Origin: Hyphomicrobium sp.
Lineage (GTDB): Bacteria > Pseudomonadota > Alphaproteobacteria > Rhizobiales > Hyphomicrobiaceae
Assembly: GCA_016793445.1 (NCBI GenBank)
Contig: JAEUME010000004.1
Span: 1-40,154 of the forward strand
Reading direction: 5' to 3'
DNA length: 40,154 nt
In this document: positions 24,304 to 32,715 of the stretch, one piece after another
Position numbering within the stretch: the stretch's first letter is position 1
Layout: every line of letters starts with the position of its first letter
Notes under the pieces: model-generated
Database searches by the model: none
Told to the model about the DNA's origin: nothing
What the model saw: the letters and a program-made list of their open reading frames with translations, nothing else
Position numbers and translations under genes: made by a program

Positions 24304-25213
24304 GGAAGACGCCACCGCGCTCTACAAGAGCATCGTAGAACTCTATGGTGCCGGTCAATATGACGAGGCTGTGCCGCTCGCCGAGCAATATACGAGACGA
24401 GTTGAGCAGGCTATCGGAAACAAGCATCTCGCCTACGCAAGTGCGATCAATGTCGAAGCGCGCTTGTACCACGCGCAAGGTCGATTGGACCTGGCCGAGC
24501 CGTTGCTGCGGAGCGCTCTTGAAATTCACGAACGCGAGCGAGGACCAGACCATAGTGACGTTGCCAACGATCTGGATGGGCTGGCACAGATTCGCCAGGA
24601 GCAGGGTCGCCTGAATGAGGCCGAGCCCTTGTTCCAACGCGCATTGGCTATTAACGAAAAGTCCGCAGCGACAGAGCCAGCCAACGTGGGGCGGTCCTTG
24701 AACAATTTAGCGTGGCTCTATCAAGAGCAGGGACGGTTTGCAGAAGCTGAGCCGCTAATGAAAAGGCTCTTGCAATTATCGGCGATATGCTGGGGACCAA
24801 GGATGCCGACTACGGGCGCGCCCTGGACACGCTTGCGAAAATAAACGAGGGCCAGGGCCGCCTTGCCGAGGCCGCTCCGCTCTACCAGCAAGCCATGATC
24901 ATCCTGAGCGAATCTCTCGGTCCCGACCACGAAAGCGTGGCGGTCACCAGCGAGAACTTGAGGGCCGTCTCGAAGAGGCCGAACCCTCGCTCACGCGCGC
25001 ACTCGCCACCAAGGAGGCCGTTTCGGACCCGGGCATCCCAGGGTCGCAAACGTTTTGGCGCAACTGGGAGATCTCTATCGCCAGCAAGGCAGGGACAAGG
25101 AAGCCCAATCCATGTTCGAGCGCGCCCTGTCGATCCGCAGAACCACCATCCGCGAAATACCAGTCTTCTTCGCAACAGACCGCAAACGCGAACGTGGGCT
25201 CAGCCAGAACTAG
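24257..25213 (+). pseudogene. Decayed TPR / alpha-beta-hydrolase (DUF900-type) gene
   Basis: The first frame has kinesin-light-chain-like TPR units (AVPLAEQYTRRVEQAIG, GRLDLAEPLLRSALEIHERERGPDH, GRLNEAEPLFQRALAINEK, GRFAEAEPLMKR). A missing base near 24765 moves the reading to a second frame (GDMLGTKDADYGRALDTL, then GRLAEAAPLYQQAMIILSESLG). A further disruption near 24960 and one missing base near 25036 lead to GRLEEAEPSLTRALATKE and then LAQLGDLYRQQGRDKEAQSMF, ending EIPVFFATDRKRERG and a TAG at 25211-25213. VFFATDRKR is the typical start of a DUF900-type alpha/beta-hydrolase domain, of which only the first residues remain. The whole is a 3'-truncated pseudogene. Confidence 0.8.
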
Positions 25214-25291
25214 ATTTTCCGGTCTGCGGTGTTATCTATTCCGTTGAACTTCGTCGCGACAACGGATGAACACGATAATTTCGCTCGTTGT

Positions 25292-26536
25292 TTATCCCCC
25301 ATCGGCCTTTCGGCCGTGCAACATTCGAACCGTCACTGCGCCCCGTTTAAGCGACATCACGATCGACGTTTGGGCATCACAATTCGCCTTGTGGGGGAGC
25401 CAGTATTGTAACTTCGTATCACCAGCCTGTTCGACGGGACGTGCGGCCGCCGTCTTTAACTGCTTTTCGAATTCCGCTTTAAAATCCTCAAGTATACGCG
25501 GTGAACCGACCTCGGCGGTCATAGAGCAGATGTAGACGCCAGGCGCGGTATTCACCTTGGACTGCATGATCGCGACATTGCCCACGGCTTCAATCAATGT
25601 CCAGCCGTTGACCATTGTCGTTAATGCATTCGTGGCTTTCTTCAGCTCGACGTCACCTACAGCCGCCCAACTTCCATCAGCTGCCAGCGCAGCCAGCCCA
25701 TGCTCATCTTCACCATTCTGCAAACATGCTTTTTTGGCGAGCCCGACCAGTCGCTCGATTGCCTGCTGATGCAAAACTAATGTCGCTATCGTACTGGTAT
25801 CTAAGCTTTGCGCAGGGGCTGCCGGTTCGACCCTTCCGCCTGCGATTTCTCGCAGTCCCTCGGCTGCGTGCGAGAGCGAAGGGTCCAGTTCGACGGCCTT
25901 TGAATAATCGTTCCGCGCCTGCTCGAATTCTCCCTGTCGATAGAGAACATCGCCGCGCGACGCGTACGAAATCGCGTCCTGCGGGTTAAGGCTAAGTGCT
26001 TGCGTGAAGTCAATCACCGCCTTTTCATGGTCGCCAAGTCGGTCGAATGCGATCCCGCGATTGAAGTAAATCAAAAACTGATCGGGCTTGACGGCAATGG
26101 CCTTGCTGTAGTCGGCAATCGCCTCTTCGTATCTCTCGAATTGCGAGTAGATGTTGCCTCGGTTCATGAGCGCCAGATGCAGATCCGGAGCAATCCTCAG
26201 GGCCTCACTAAAGTCTGCAAGTGCGTTTTCAAGATTGCGCATCCGGTAGTACGCGTTTCCGCGGTTATAATAAGCACGGGCATCCGCGGGCTTCAGTTCC
26301 AACAGTTTGCTAAAATACGAAACCGCTGTCGCAAAATCACTGGCCAAATAGGCAGCCCGCCCCTTGTCAGCCAAGGCCTGCGCCTTGGCATTCTCGACAT
26401 CGGAATGAGAGGCCGAAGGCCAGTCGAGCGGAGGTTGATCTGAGATGGTGGGAGCGGCAACGGAGTTTACAGCGACGCCAAACTGCGCCATGGCCAGAAT
26501 GACCATCGTCGACAATCCATCGCGAGCTCTGGTCAT
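25292..26536 (-). CDS. Secreted TPR-repeat protein
   Basis: The 414-residue product begins with a signal peptide (MTRARDGLSTMVILAMAQFGVAVNSVAA). Residues about 45-215 contain five consecutive TPR units (for example ARAYYNRGNAYYRMRNLENALADFSEAL, LYFNRGIAFDRLGDHEKAV). The C-terminal 190 residues form a separate domain with two cysteines (ACLQNGEDEHG, YICSMTAEVG, NCDAQTS) that I do not recognise. TPR arrays mediate protein-protein contacts, so a periplasmic scaffold role is likely. GGAAAG lies 6 nt before the ATG. The gene converges with the decayed TPR gene on the plus strand; the two are not similar copies of each other. Confidence 0.88.
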   Translation of the reverse strand: MTRARDGLSTMVILAMAQFGVAVNSVAAPTISDQPPLDWPSASHSDVENAKAQALADKGRAAYLASDFATAVSYFSKLLELKPADARAYYNRGNAYYRMRNLENALADFSEALRIAPDLHLALMNRGNIYSQFERYEEAIADYSKAIAVKPDQFLIYFNRGIAFDRLGDHEKAVIDFTQALSLNPQDAISYASRGDVLYRQGEFEQARNDYSKAVELDPSLSHAAEGLREIAGGRVEPAAPAQSLDTSTIATLVLHQQAIERLVGLAKKACLQNGEDEHGLAALAADGSWAAVGDVELKKATNALTTMVNGWTLIEAVGNVAIMQSKVNTAPGVYICSMTAEVGSPRILEDFKAEFEKQLKTAAARPVEQAGDTKLQYWLPHKANCDAQTSIVMSLKRGAVTVRMLHGRKADGG

Positions 26537-26882
26537 GGTGCTTTCCTTTCACTTCGCGTGACTGGCCGCGCTTAGCGGAAGCGACTGCAAGTGATGACCG
26601 GCATGGTGTCCTCTGTGGTGCCCGCCATAATAATGCTCCCGAATCCTCAGAACTCAATGGCCTGCCTCACATCACTATATCGAGCTCTAAGTTGAAACGC
26701 GGCCGCGATTGGCCAACTTCGAATGCCCAAAGTGATTTGGTCGTCGAGAGGAGTCCAATGTTTTAGCTCTTCCAAGGCAGGGAGTAAGATCAACGCTATG
26801 GCCAGTGCGGCAAGAGACATCGGACGGTGTGTGCGGATGACGAGACACCGCCCAAGGGTGTTCGCTTGCTTCGTTCTAGCGA
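26537..26882. other. Intergenic region
   Basis: No convincing gene. A minus-strand frame from 26820 to 26647 would begin MSLAALAIALILLPALEEL, which looks like a short hydrophobic segment, but no ribosome-binding site precedes it and no family is recognised. Confidence 0.4.
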
Positions 26883-27173
26883 CTACCGCCAACGATGGTG
26901 GCGATGGCCGAACCTTATGCCGTAGCCAAAATATAAATGCCGGTGATAATGCCGGTGACCCCATCGACGGTGATGCCGATGGCCCCAGTGACGATGATGT
27001 CCGCGCCGCCATTGGCGGTGGTGCCGGTGTCTAATTTCCACAACTTGTGAAGCAGAGCTGGCATCCAAAATTACGGCTTTAGACATTGCGCCCGTCACGT
27101 TGGCCTCAGTTGAGCCCGTGATCGCGCCGATACCGAATAGTGCAACGGCCAGGATTACGGCTTTATTTATCAT
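26883..27173 (-). CDS. Small secreted His/Arg-rich protein
   Basis: The 96-residue product has a signal-like start (MINKAVILAVALFGIGAITGSTEA) and a tail made mainly of His, Arg and Trp (HRHHRQWRRGHHRHWG, HRHHRRWGHRHYHRHLYFGYG). Such His-rich secreted proteins are frequent in rhizobial relatives and have no known function. The tail could bind Zn, Ni or Cu, or anionic surface polymers through the arginines. GGAGG lies 7 nt before the ATG, which supports translation. It lies on the same strand as, and downstream of, the czcCBA operon. Confidence 0.7.
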   Translation of the reverse strand: MINKAVILAVALFGIGAITGSTEANVTGAMSKAVILDASSASQVVEIRHRHHRQWRRGHHRHWGHRHHRRWGHRHYHRHLYFGYGIRFGHRHHRWR

Positions 27174-27236
27174 TGACGTTCCTCCAAGATGGTTTCGAGC
27201 ACTCAGTTCCTCGAAAGTCCGGCGTGGAAAGCTGCG

Positions 27237-27533
27237 CTAAAGTCTCAACGGCCCGTAGCCTTGATGATGACATTCAATCGGTGCTTGCTGTGACGGTGTT
27301 ACCAAATCATAAATTGGTTCATTCTCTCGCACCCTGACCGGCAACGGCTCTTTCGTGTGGCAATAGACGCGCCGCGGTGTGTTGTGGCAGTGCCGATAGT
27401 TCTTTGCATTAACCGACAACAGAAAACTCGATCCATCAATCGTAGCGGTATCGATTGCAACTGCTGGTTCAACCAGGATGGCCGTCCACATTAGTACGCA
27501 AGCTCTGCCAATCCGTTCCGATCTGAATCTCAT
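27237..27533 (-). CDS. Small secreted protein of unknown function
   Basis: The product of 98 residues starts MRFRSERIGRACVLMWTAILVEPAVAID, a probable signal peptide, followed by a domain with three cysteines (YRHCHNTPRRVYCHTKEPL, PIECHHQGYGPL), in which CHNT, YCHT and ECHH are repeated Cys-His pairs. I do not recognise the family. The start at 27533 is chosen because GGAGGAG precedes it; another ATG lies five codons upstream. It follows the HDHG protein gene by 31 bp and may be the last gene of the czc transcript. Confidence 0.65.
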   Translation of the reverse strand: MRFRSERIGRACVLMWTAILVEPAVAIDTATIDGSSFLLSVNAKNYRHCHNTPRRVYCHTKEPLPVRVRENEPIYDLVTPSQQAPIECHHQGYGPLRL

Positions 27534-27564
27534 ATTCAGCTCCTCCATCTGGGATTCTGACAGG

Positions 27565-28017
27565 CTACTTCAATGCGCCAGCGGGATAGAGCCCCTCGAC
27601 AACGGGCAGAAGTCCTTTGATTTTGCCAATACCCGCAGTCGCGGCCTCACCGTCTTTCTCCTCCGAACCGTGATGCACTTCGTCGACTGCCTTATCCAAT
27701 TGCTTCAAGGCCGACGCCAATTTGGTCTTCGCATCCGCTGCCACCATGTCGGACTTCTCCTGTAATGTGTGGATTGCTGCTCCCATCTGCTCACTGGCTT
27801 CATGAACCGCAGCCAGATTGCCTGAACTGTTTGCAGCATCTGCCTCGGCAAGCTTTGCCGTCATCAGGGTCCAGGCGTCCTTGACCGATGCAGGGGCAAT
27901 GACTTCAAAGTGGGATTTCTCCTTGCCGTGGTCGTGGCCACCGGCGGCGTGCGCAGCACTCGCAATCACCACCGAAAGTCCCGCGAAGAGAAGGGTGAGG
28001 GTACGGGTTAGGGTCAT
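27565..28017 (-). CDS. Periplasmic helical HDHG protein of the czc operon
   Basis: The 150-residue product has a signal peptide (MTLTRTLTLLFAGLSVVIASAAHA) and then AGGHDHGKEKSHFEV, a His-rich stretch at the new N-terminus, followed by a mostly helical domain rich in Ala, Lys and Glu (DAWTLMTAKLAEADAAN, AAIHTLQEKSDMVAADAKTKLASALKQLDKAVDEVHHG). The fold would be a helical bundle; I do not recognise a named family. Its start codon overlaps the czcA stop codon by one base (TAATG), so it is translated with the RND pump and probably serves it, for example by delivering or buffering metal. Confidence 0.8.
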   Translation of the reverse strand: MTLTRTLTLLFAGLSVVIASAAHAAGGHDHGKEKSHFEVIAPASVKDAWTLMTAKLAEADAANSSGNLAAVHEASEQMGAAIHTLQEKSDMVAADAKTKLASALKQLDKAVDEVHHGSEEKDGEAATAGIGKIKGLLPVVEGLYPAGALK

Positions 28018-31000
28018 TAGACAGGCTCCTTGATCAATTCAGGCGGGGCTTCGTTTTCTACCGTAAACTCCTCACCGAGGCAGAAGCGCTTGTAGAGCGC
28101 GGGCAGCACGATGAGGGTCAACAGGGTTGCGGTGATGAGACCACCAATGACGACGGTAGCCAGCGGCTTTTGCACCTCAGCGCCTGTGCCAGTCGCAATC
28201 GCCATCGGCACAAAGCCGAGCGAGGCGACAAGCGCCGTCATCAGCACGGGCCTCAAGCGCGTCATCGCGCCTTCGATAATCGCCTCTTCGCCCACAAGGC
28301 CTTTGAGCCGCAGCTGATTGATGTAGGTGACCATCACGAGGCCGTTGAGCACGGCGACACCGGAGAGCGCGATAAAGCCCACTGCGGCCGAAATCGAGAA
28401 GGGCATGCCGCGCAGGTAAAGTGTGAGAATGCCGCCGGAGATGGCCAGCGGCACGCCGGAAAATACCAGTAATGCTTCGCGGACTTTTCCGAATGCCGTG
28501 AATAGCATAAGGAAGATGACGAAGAAGCATGCCGGCACGACGATCATGAGTCGGCTGCGCGCTGCTTGCAGGTTCTCGAATTGACCACCCCATGTCAGCC
28601 AGTTGCCTGGAGGCACTTTGACCTCGGCATCGATGCGACGTTGGGCTTCTTCCACGAACGAGCCGATATCGCGACCACGGACATTAGCCTGCACGACCAC
28701 GCGGCGTTTGCCGTTCTCTCGGCTAATCTGATTGGGGCCCTCCTCGACCTCAAACCGGGCAAGTGTCTTGAGCGGAATGAAGGTAGTCTTTCCGGCCTCG
28801 CCATCCGTGTGTGGTATAGGAACAGGCAGATTTTCAAGCGTCGCAAGATCATTCCGAAGGCGATCAGGCAGCCGCACGATGATGTCGAACCGCCGGTCGC
28901 CTTGGAAGACGAGCCCCGCCTCGCGGCCGCCCACCGCAATCGAGACGATATCGAGGACATCGCTCACGTTCAGTCCGTAACGAGCGATGGCCTGCTTATC
29001 GAGCTTGACGTCAAGCAAGGGTAGACCGGTTGTCTGTTCGACCTTGACGTCGGCAGCACCTGGCACGCCGCGCAAAGCGTTGGCCACCTTGATGGCCGTT
29101 TCTCCCAGTTGATCGAAGTCGTCGCCGAAGACCTTGACGGCTACATCGCTTCGCACGCCTGCAATCAGCTCGTTGAAGCGCATCTGAATGGGCTGCGTGT
29201 ACTCGTAGTTGTTGCCGGGCAACAGACCGACGGCGGCTGCGATCCTCTCGACGAGTTCTTCCTTCGTCATGCCCGGGTCCGGCCAATCGGACTGCGGCTT
29301 CAGGATGATGAAGGTGTCCGATACATGCGGCGGCATCGGATCTGACGCCATTTCGGCCGTGCCGGTTTTGGAGAATACAAAAGCCACCTCGGGAAATTCG
29401 CGAACTGTGGCTTCCACCTTAAGCTGCATCGCCTGAGACTGCGTTAGAGACGTCGACGGGATACGCATTGCGTGCATGGCGAGGTTTTTCTCGTCCAGCG
29501 TCGGGATGAATTCCTGACCAAGTCGCGTATACAGGAACACGCAGAACACGAAAAAGCCCGCCGACATCCAGATGACGAACGAGGTGTCCTTCAGCGCGTT
29601 GCGCAGTGCGGGTTCATAGACGCGCTTCGCGTTGCGAATAATGGCATTGTCCTTCTCCTCGACGCGCCCTGAGACGAAGATGGCAATCATGGCGGGAACG
29701 AACGTCAGCGACAGAACGAATGCAGCCAGCAGGGCGATAATGACCGTGAGCCCCATCGGTTCGAACATCTTGCCTTCGACGCCAGTGAAGGTCAGCAGCG
29801 GAAGGTAGACGGTAATGATGATAATCTGCCCGAATACAGACGGCTGTATCATCTCCTTGCTGGCGACCATCACCTCGTGCATGCGCTCGGAAAGGCTCAG
29901 CAGCCGGCCTTCGTGATGCTGGCGCTCGGCTAGTCTGCGCAATGCGTTCTCGGTTATAATCACAGCGCCGTCGACGATTAATCCGAAATCAAGCGCCCCG
30001 AGGCTCATGAGGTTTGCGGAGATTCCGGTCTGGATCATGCCTACGGACGTCATCAGCATGGTGACCGGAATAACCAACGCCGAAATCAGAGCGGCTCTAA
30101 GATTTCCGAGCATCAGAAACAATACGACAATGACCAGAAGGGCACCTTCTGCGAGGTTCTTGGCCACAGTTTTGATCGTCGCATCAACGAGCTGGGTTCG
30201 ATTCAGAACCGTCGTGATCGTGATGTCGGGGGGCAATGACTTGTTAATGGCCTGGATTTTTTCATCGACAGCGGCCGAAACAATGCGGCTGTTGCCCCCC
30301 TTTAGCATCATGGTCGTCCCGACCACGACTTCATTGCCGTTCTCGCTTGCTGAACCAGTTCGCAGTTCGCGTCCGATCCCAACCTCGGCAACGTCCTTGA
30401 GATAAACGGGAATGCCATTACGGCTAGCGATAATGACGTTACCGATGTCGGCCGAATTTTCCAGCCGGCCGTCGGCTCGAACCGTGTAGGATTCACCCTT
30501 CTGCTCAATGTATCCCGCGCCAACGCTCGTGTTGTTGCGCTCGAGTGCTGTGATTAAGTCCGTAAACGTAAGGCCAAGCGACAGGAGTTTCTGCGGGTCC
30601 GGCTGGACCTGGAACTGCTGTTCGTAACCGCCGATGGCATCAACTTCCGCGACGCCAAGAACGCCCTTGAGCTGCGGCCGGATGATCCAATCTTGTACCG
30701 TCCGTAGGTACATGGCGAATTCGAAGTCCTGCGCCAGCCGAAGTCCTTCGGGCGTTAGGTAGCTGCCGTCGCTTTGCCAACCCGGCTTGCCGTCCATAAC
30801 CGGCGCGTCTTTGCCGCGCGGATGCTGGTAGTGGACTGTCCACATGTAGATTTCGCCGAGTCCGGTCGAGACAGCACCCATGCGCGGCTCAGCACCGGCT
30901 GGCAGATTGGCCTTAGCTTGATTGAGGCGTTCGGAGACCTGCGTGCGCGCGAAGTAGATATCGACGTTGTCATCGAAGACGGCGGTGACCTGGGAAAATC

Positions 31001-31265
31001 CGTTTCGGGACAGCGAGCGTGTGTAGGACAAGCCCGGAATGCCGGCGAGCGCGGTCTCAATTGGGAACGTAACATTCTTCTCGATTTCGAACGGCGAGAG
31101 CGCCTTCGCTTCGGTATTGATCTGAATTTGGTTATTGGTGATGTCAGGGACCGCGTCGATCGGGAGGTTTTGCAGTGAATAGAGGCCAAACGCCGAAGCT
31201 GCCGCGACGAGCAGAACAACCAGATAGCGGTGCGTCAGGGAGAAACTGAGAATACGTTCAATCAT
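28017..31265 (-). CDS. czcA: Heavy-metal RND efflux permease, CzcA type
   Basis: The 1082-residue inner-membrane antiporter has the 12-segment RND layout with two large periplasmic loops. The proton-relay helix reads DFGLIVDGAVIITEN with Asp426, Asp432 and Glu439, the pattern of the divalent-metal (HME1, CzcA) group. The central periplasmic region has GTAEMASDPMPPHVSDTFIILK, also CzcA-like. CusA-type copper pumps instead have a Met triad; a firm substrate split between Co/Zn/Cd and Ni is not possible by eye. It works as a trimer with the adaptor and outer-membrane channel encoded upstream. Its stop overlaps the next gene's start, and 16 bp separate it from czcB. GGGAGGG lies 5 nt before the ATG. 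Confidence 0.93.
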   Translation of the reverse strand: MIERILSFSLTHRYLVVLLVAAASAFGLYSLQNLPIDAVPDITNNQIQINTEAKALSPFEIEKNVTFPIETALAGIPGLSYTRSLSRNGFSQVTAVFDDNVDIYFARTQVSERLNQAKANLPAGAEPRMGAVSTGLGEIYMWTVHYQHPRGKDAPVMDGKPGWQSDGSYLTPEGLRLAQDFEFAMYLRTVQDWIIRPQLKGVLGVAEVDAIGGYEQQFQVQPDPQKLLSLGLTFTDLITALERNNTSVGAGYIEQKGESYTVRADGRLENSADIGNVIIASRNGIPVYLKDVAEVGIGRELRTGSASENGNEVVVGTTMMLKGGNSRIVSAAVDEKIQAINKSLPPDITITTVLNRTQLVDATIKTVAKNLAEGALLVIVVLFLMLGNLRAALISALVIPVTMLMTSVGMIQTGISANLMSLGALDFGLIVDGAVIITENALRRLAERQHHEGRLLSLSERMHEVMVASKEMIQPSVFGQIIIITVYLPLLTFTGVEGKMFEPMGLTVIIALLAAFVLSLTFVPAMIAIFVSGRVEEKDNAIIRNAKRVYEPALRNALKDTSFVIWMSAGFFVFCVFLYTRLGQEFIPTLDEKNLAMHAMRIPSTSLTQSQAMQLKVEATVREFPEVAFVFSKTGTAEMASDPMPPHVSDTFIILKPQSDWPDPGMTKEELVERIAAAVGLLPGNNYEYTQPIQMRFNELIAGVRSDVAVKVFGDDFDQLGETAIKVANALRGVPGAADVKVEQTTGLPLLDVKLDKQAIARYGLNVSDVLDIVSIAVGGREAGLVFQGDRRFDIIVRLPDRLRNDLATLENLPVPIPHTDGEAGKTTFIPLKTLARFEVEEGPNQISRENGKRRVVVQANVRGRDIGSFVEEAQRRIDAEVKVPPGNWLTWGGQFENLQAARSRLMIVVPACFFVIFLMLFTAFGKVREALLVFSGVPLAISGGILTLYLRGMPFSISAAVGFIALSGVAVLNGLVMVTYINQLRLKGLVGEEAIIEGAMTRLRPVLMTALVASLGFVPMAIATGTGAEVQKPLATVVIGGLITATLLTLIVLPALYKRFCLGEEFTVENEAPPELIKEPV

Positions 31266-31281
31266 GGTGTTTTCCCTCCCC

Positions 31282-32700
31282 TCAATGCTCGTGCTCGGCT
31301 TCGGCTTTGCCGAGCTCTGCTTTCAAGGTGAAGGTGTTCTTGGTCGCAACTGTCTCGCCGAACTCCAGTCCCGACAGGATTTCGGCATTCACGGAATCCT
31401 CGCGTCCCGTTGACACCGGCCGCATGCGGAAACCGCCGCCTTCATTGACGAAGACAACCTTGGACCCCTTGATGGTCTGGATGGCCTCGCGCGGCACGAC
31501 AATGTCGACCTCTTGCACTGAGGTGATCAGCCGCGCGTCCACGTAGTCACCCGCCTTCCAGAGCCCAGTGGTATTGTCGAGTACGGCAATCGCCTTGGCG
31601 GACCGAGTCTCCGGGTCAATAACCGGGCTCAAAGCGATGATCGTTGCGGTTGCTTGCCGACTGCCGGATTGAATCCGAACCTCCTGACCTCTCTGTGCAA
31701 AGGATAAATCGTTCGGCGCCACGGCCATCTCAATCCAGACCTTGGCGGGATCTGCGATGACAAAGACTTCCTTTTCGGTCCCGACCGATTGTCCGAGAAC
31801 GAGGTTGCGCGCGGCCACCTGGCCAGCAATTGGCGCGCGCAGCTCGTAGATCCGGAAGCTGCTTTCATCTCCTATTTTCGGCAGTCCCGAGATCTCGCCT
31901 TCGGAAAGTCCGATGGCATGGAGGCGCTGGTGGGCCACATCAAGTTTGATCTTGGCTTCCGCGTGCGCATTGCTCGCCGCCAGAAACTCCTGCTCGGCGG
32001 TCACCTTCTGCTTCCACAGCCGCTCCTCCCGCTCGAATGTCGTCCGAGCCAATTCTTCGCCGCGTGAGGCCGCCATAAAGTCTGCTTTGGCGTCTGCGAT
32101 TTCCCGGCTTTCAATGGTCGCAAGCAGATCGCCTTTAGCGACCGTGTCGCCCAGCTGCTTCTCCACGCTTGCGACGGTCCCGCTGAGTTTCGGAACGACG
32201 CGCGCCTCCGCATCGGCGTTCATCGTGATGCGACCAGGGGCAACGATCTCCTTGCTCAGCTTGCCCGAGGCTGCGGGCAGCATCTCGATGTCCGCTGCCT
32301 TAATCTGGGCTAAGCTCAGCTTAACTAGGCCTTCTGACGAACCCTCTTTCTCATCATGACCGTGACCGTGCTCGTCCTTGGCGCCTGAGTCTTCCTTGGT
32401 GTGATCGTGGCCGTCCCCTTCCTTGTGGCTAGCTTCCGCCTCTTTCTGTGCATTGGCTTCCATCTGCGGGCGCGCCGAAGTCAGCGTTTCCCAGGCCGCA
32501 CGCAAAACCCCGTCTTCGCAAACCTTCGTGCCGAACCCTTCTTTTGCATGCGCCCCGGTTTCCGGCTCACCGTGCTCCTGACCATGACCATGGGCATCGA
32601 CCTTCTGCGGACCGCACAGAGCGCTGGCTTCGCGATAGGTCACGAACGCTCCTAACGCGACGGCTGCAAGAACGATGGCTAATTTTGGAGTGAGCTTCAT
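31282..32700 (-). CDS. czcB: Periplasmic adaptor of the heavy-metal RND pump, CzcB type
   Basis: The 472-residue membrane-fusion protein has an N-terminal anchor (about 6-22), then an unusually long linker (about 30-130) with two His-rich clusters (AHGHGQEHGEPETGAHA and GHDHTKEDSG...DEHGHGHDEKEG) and a pair of cysteines (LCGPQKV, KVCEDG). The lipoyl halves (MNADAEARVVPKLSGTVASV near 160-180 and YELRAPIAGQVAARN) flank a helical hairpin, and barrel and membrane-proximal domains follow. The last residues are again His-rich (AEAEHEH). Such His clusters are typical of CzcB and are thought to bind zinc; the linker is longer than in a minimal adaptor. It sits between czcC and czcA with 15- and 16-bp gaps. 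Confidence 0.92.
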   Translation of the reverse strand: MKLTPKLAIVLAAVALGAFVTYREASALCGPQKVDAHGHGQEHGEPETGAHAKEGFGTKVCEDGVLRAAWETLTSARPQMEANAQKEAEASHKEGDGHDHTKEDSGAKDEHGHGHDEKEGSSEGLVKLSLAQIKAADIEMLPAASGKLSKEIVAPGRITMNADAEARVVPKLSGTVASVEKQLGDTVAKGDLLATIESREIADAKADFMAASRGEELARTTFEREERLWKQKVTAEQEFLAASNAHAEAKIKLDVAHQRLHAIGLSEGEISGLPKIGDESSFRIYELRAPIAGQVAARNLVLGQSVGTEKEVFVIADPAKVWIEMAVAPNDLSFAQRGQEVRIQSGSRQATATIIALSPVIDPETRSAKAIAVLDNTTGLWKAGDYVDARLITSVQEVDIVVPREAIQTIKGSKVVFVNEGGGFRMRPVSTGREDSVNAEILSGLEFGETVATKNTFTLKAELGKAEAEHEH

Positions 32701-32715
32701 TTTAGCAAGTTTTTC

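Noticed and set aside
25303..25316. CGGCC-TTTC-GGCCG hairpin between convergent TPR genes
   Set aside because: It lies inside the 3' end of the secreted TPR coding sequence and has no T-run on either side.
24257..26536. The two neighbouring TPR genes as an inverted duplication
   Set aside because: Their TPR units belong to different types (kinesin-light-chain-like versus classical 34-residue units) and the flanking domains differ.
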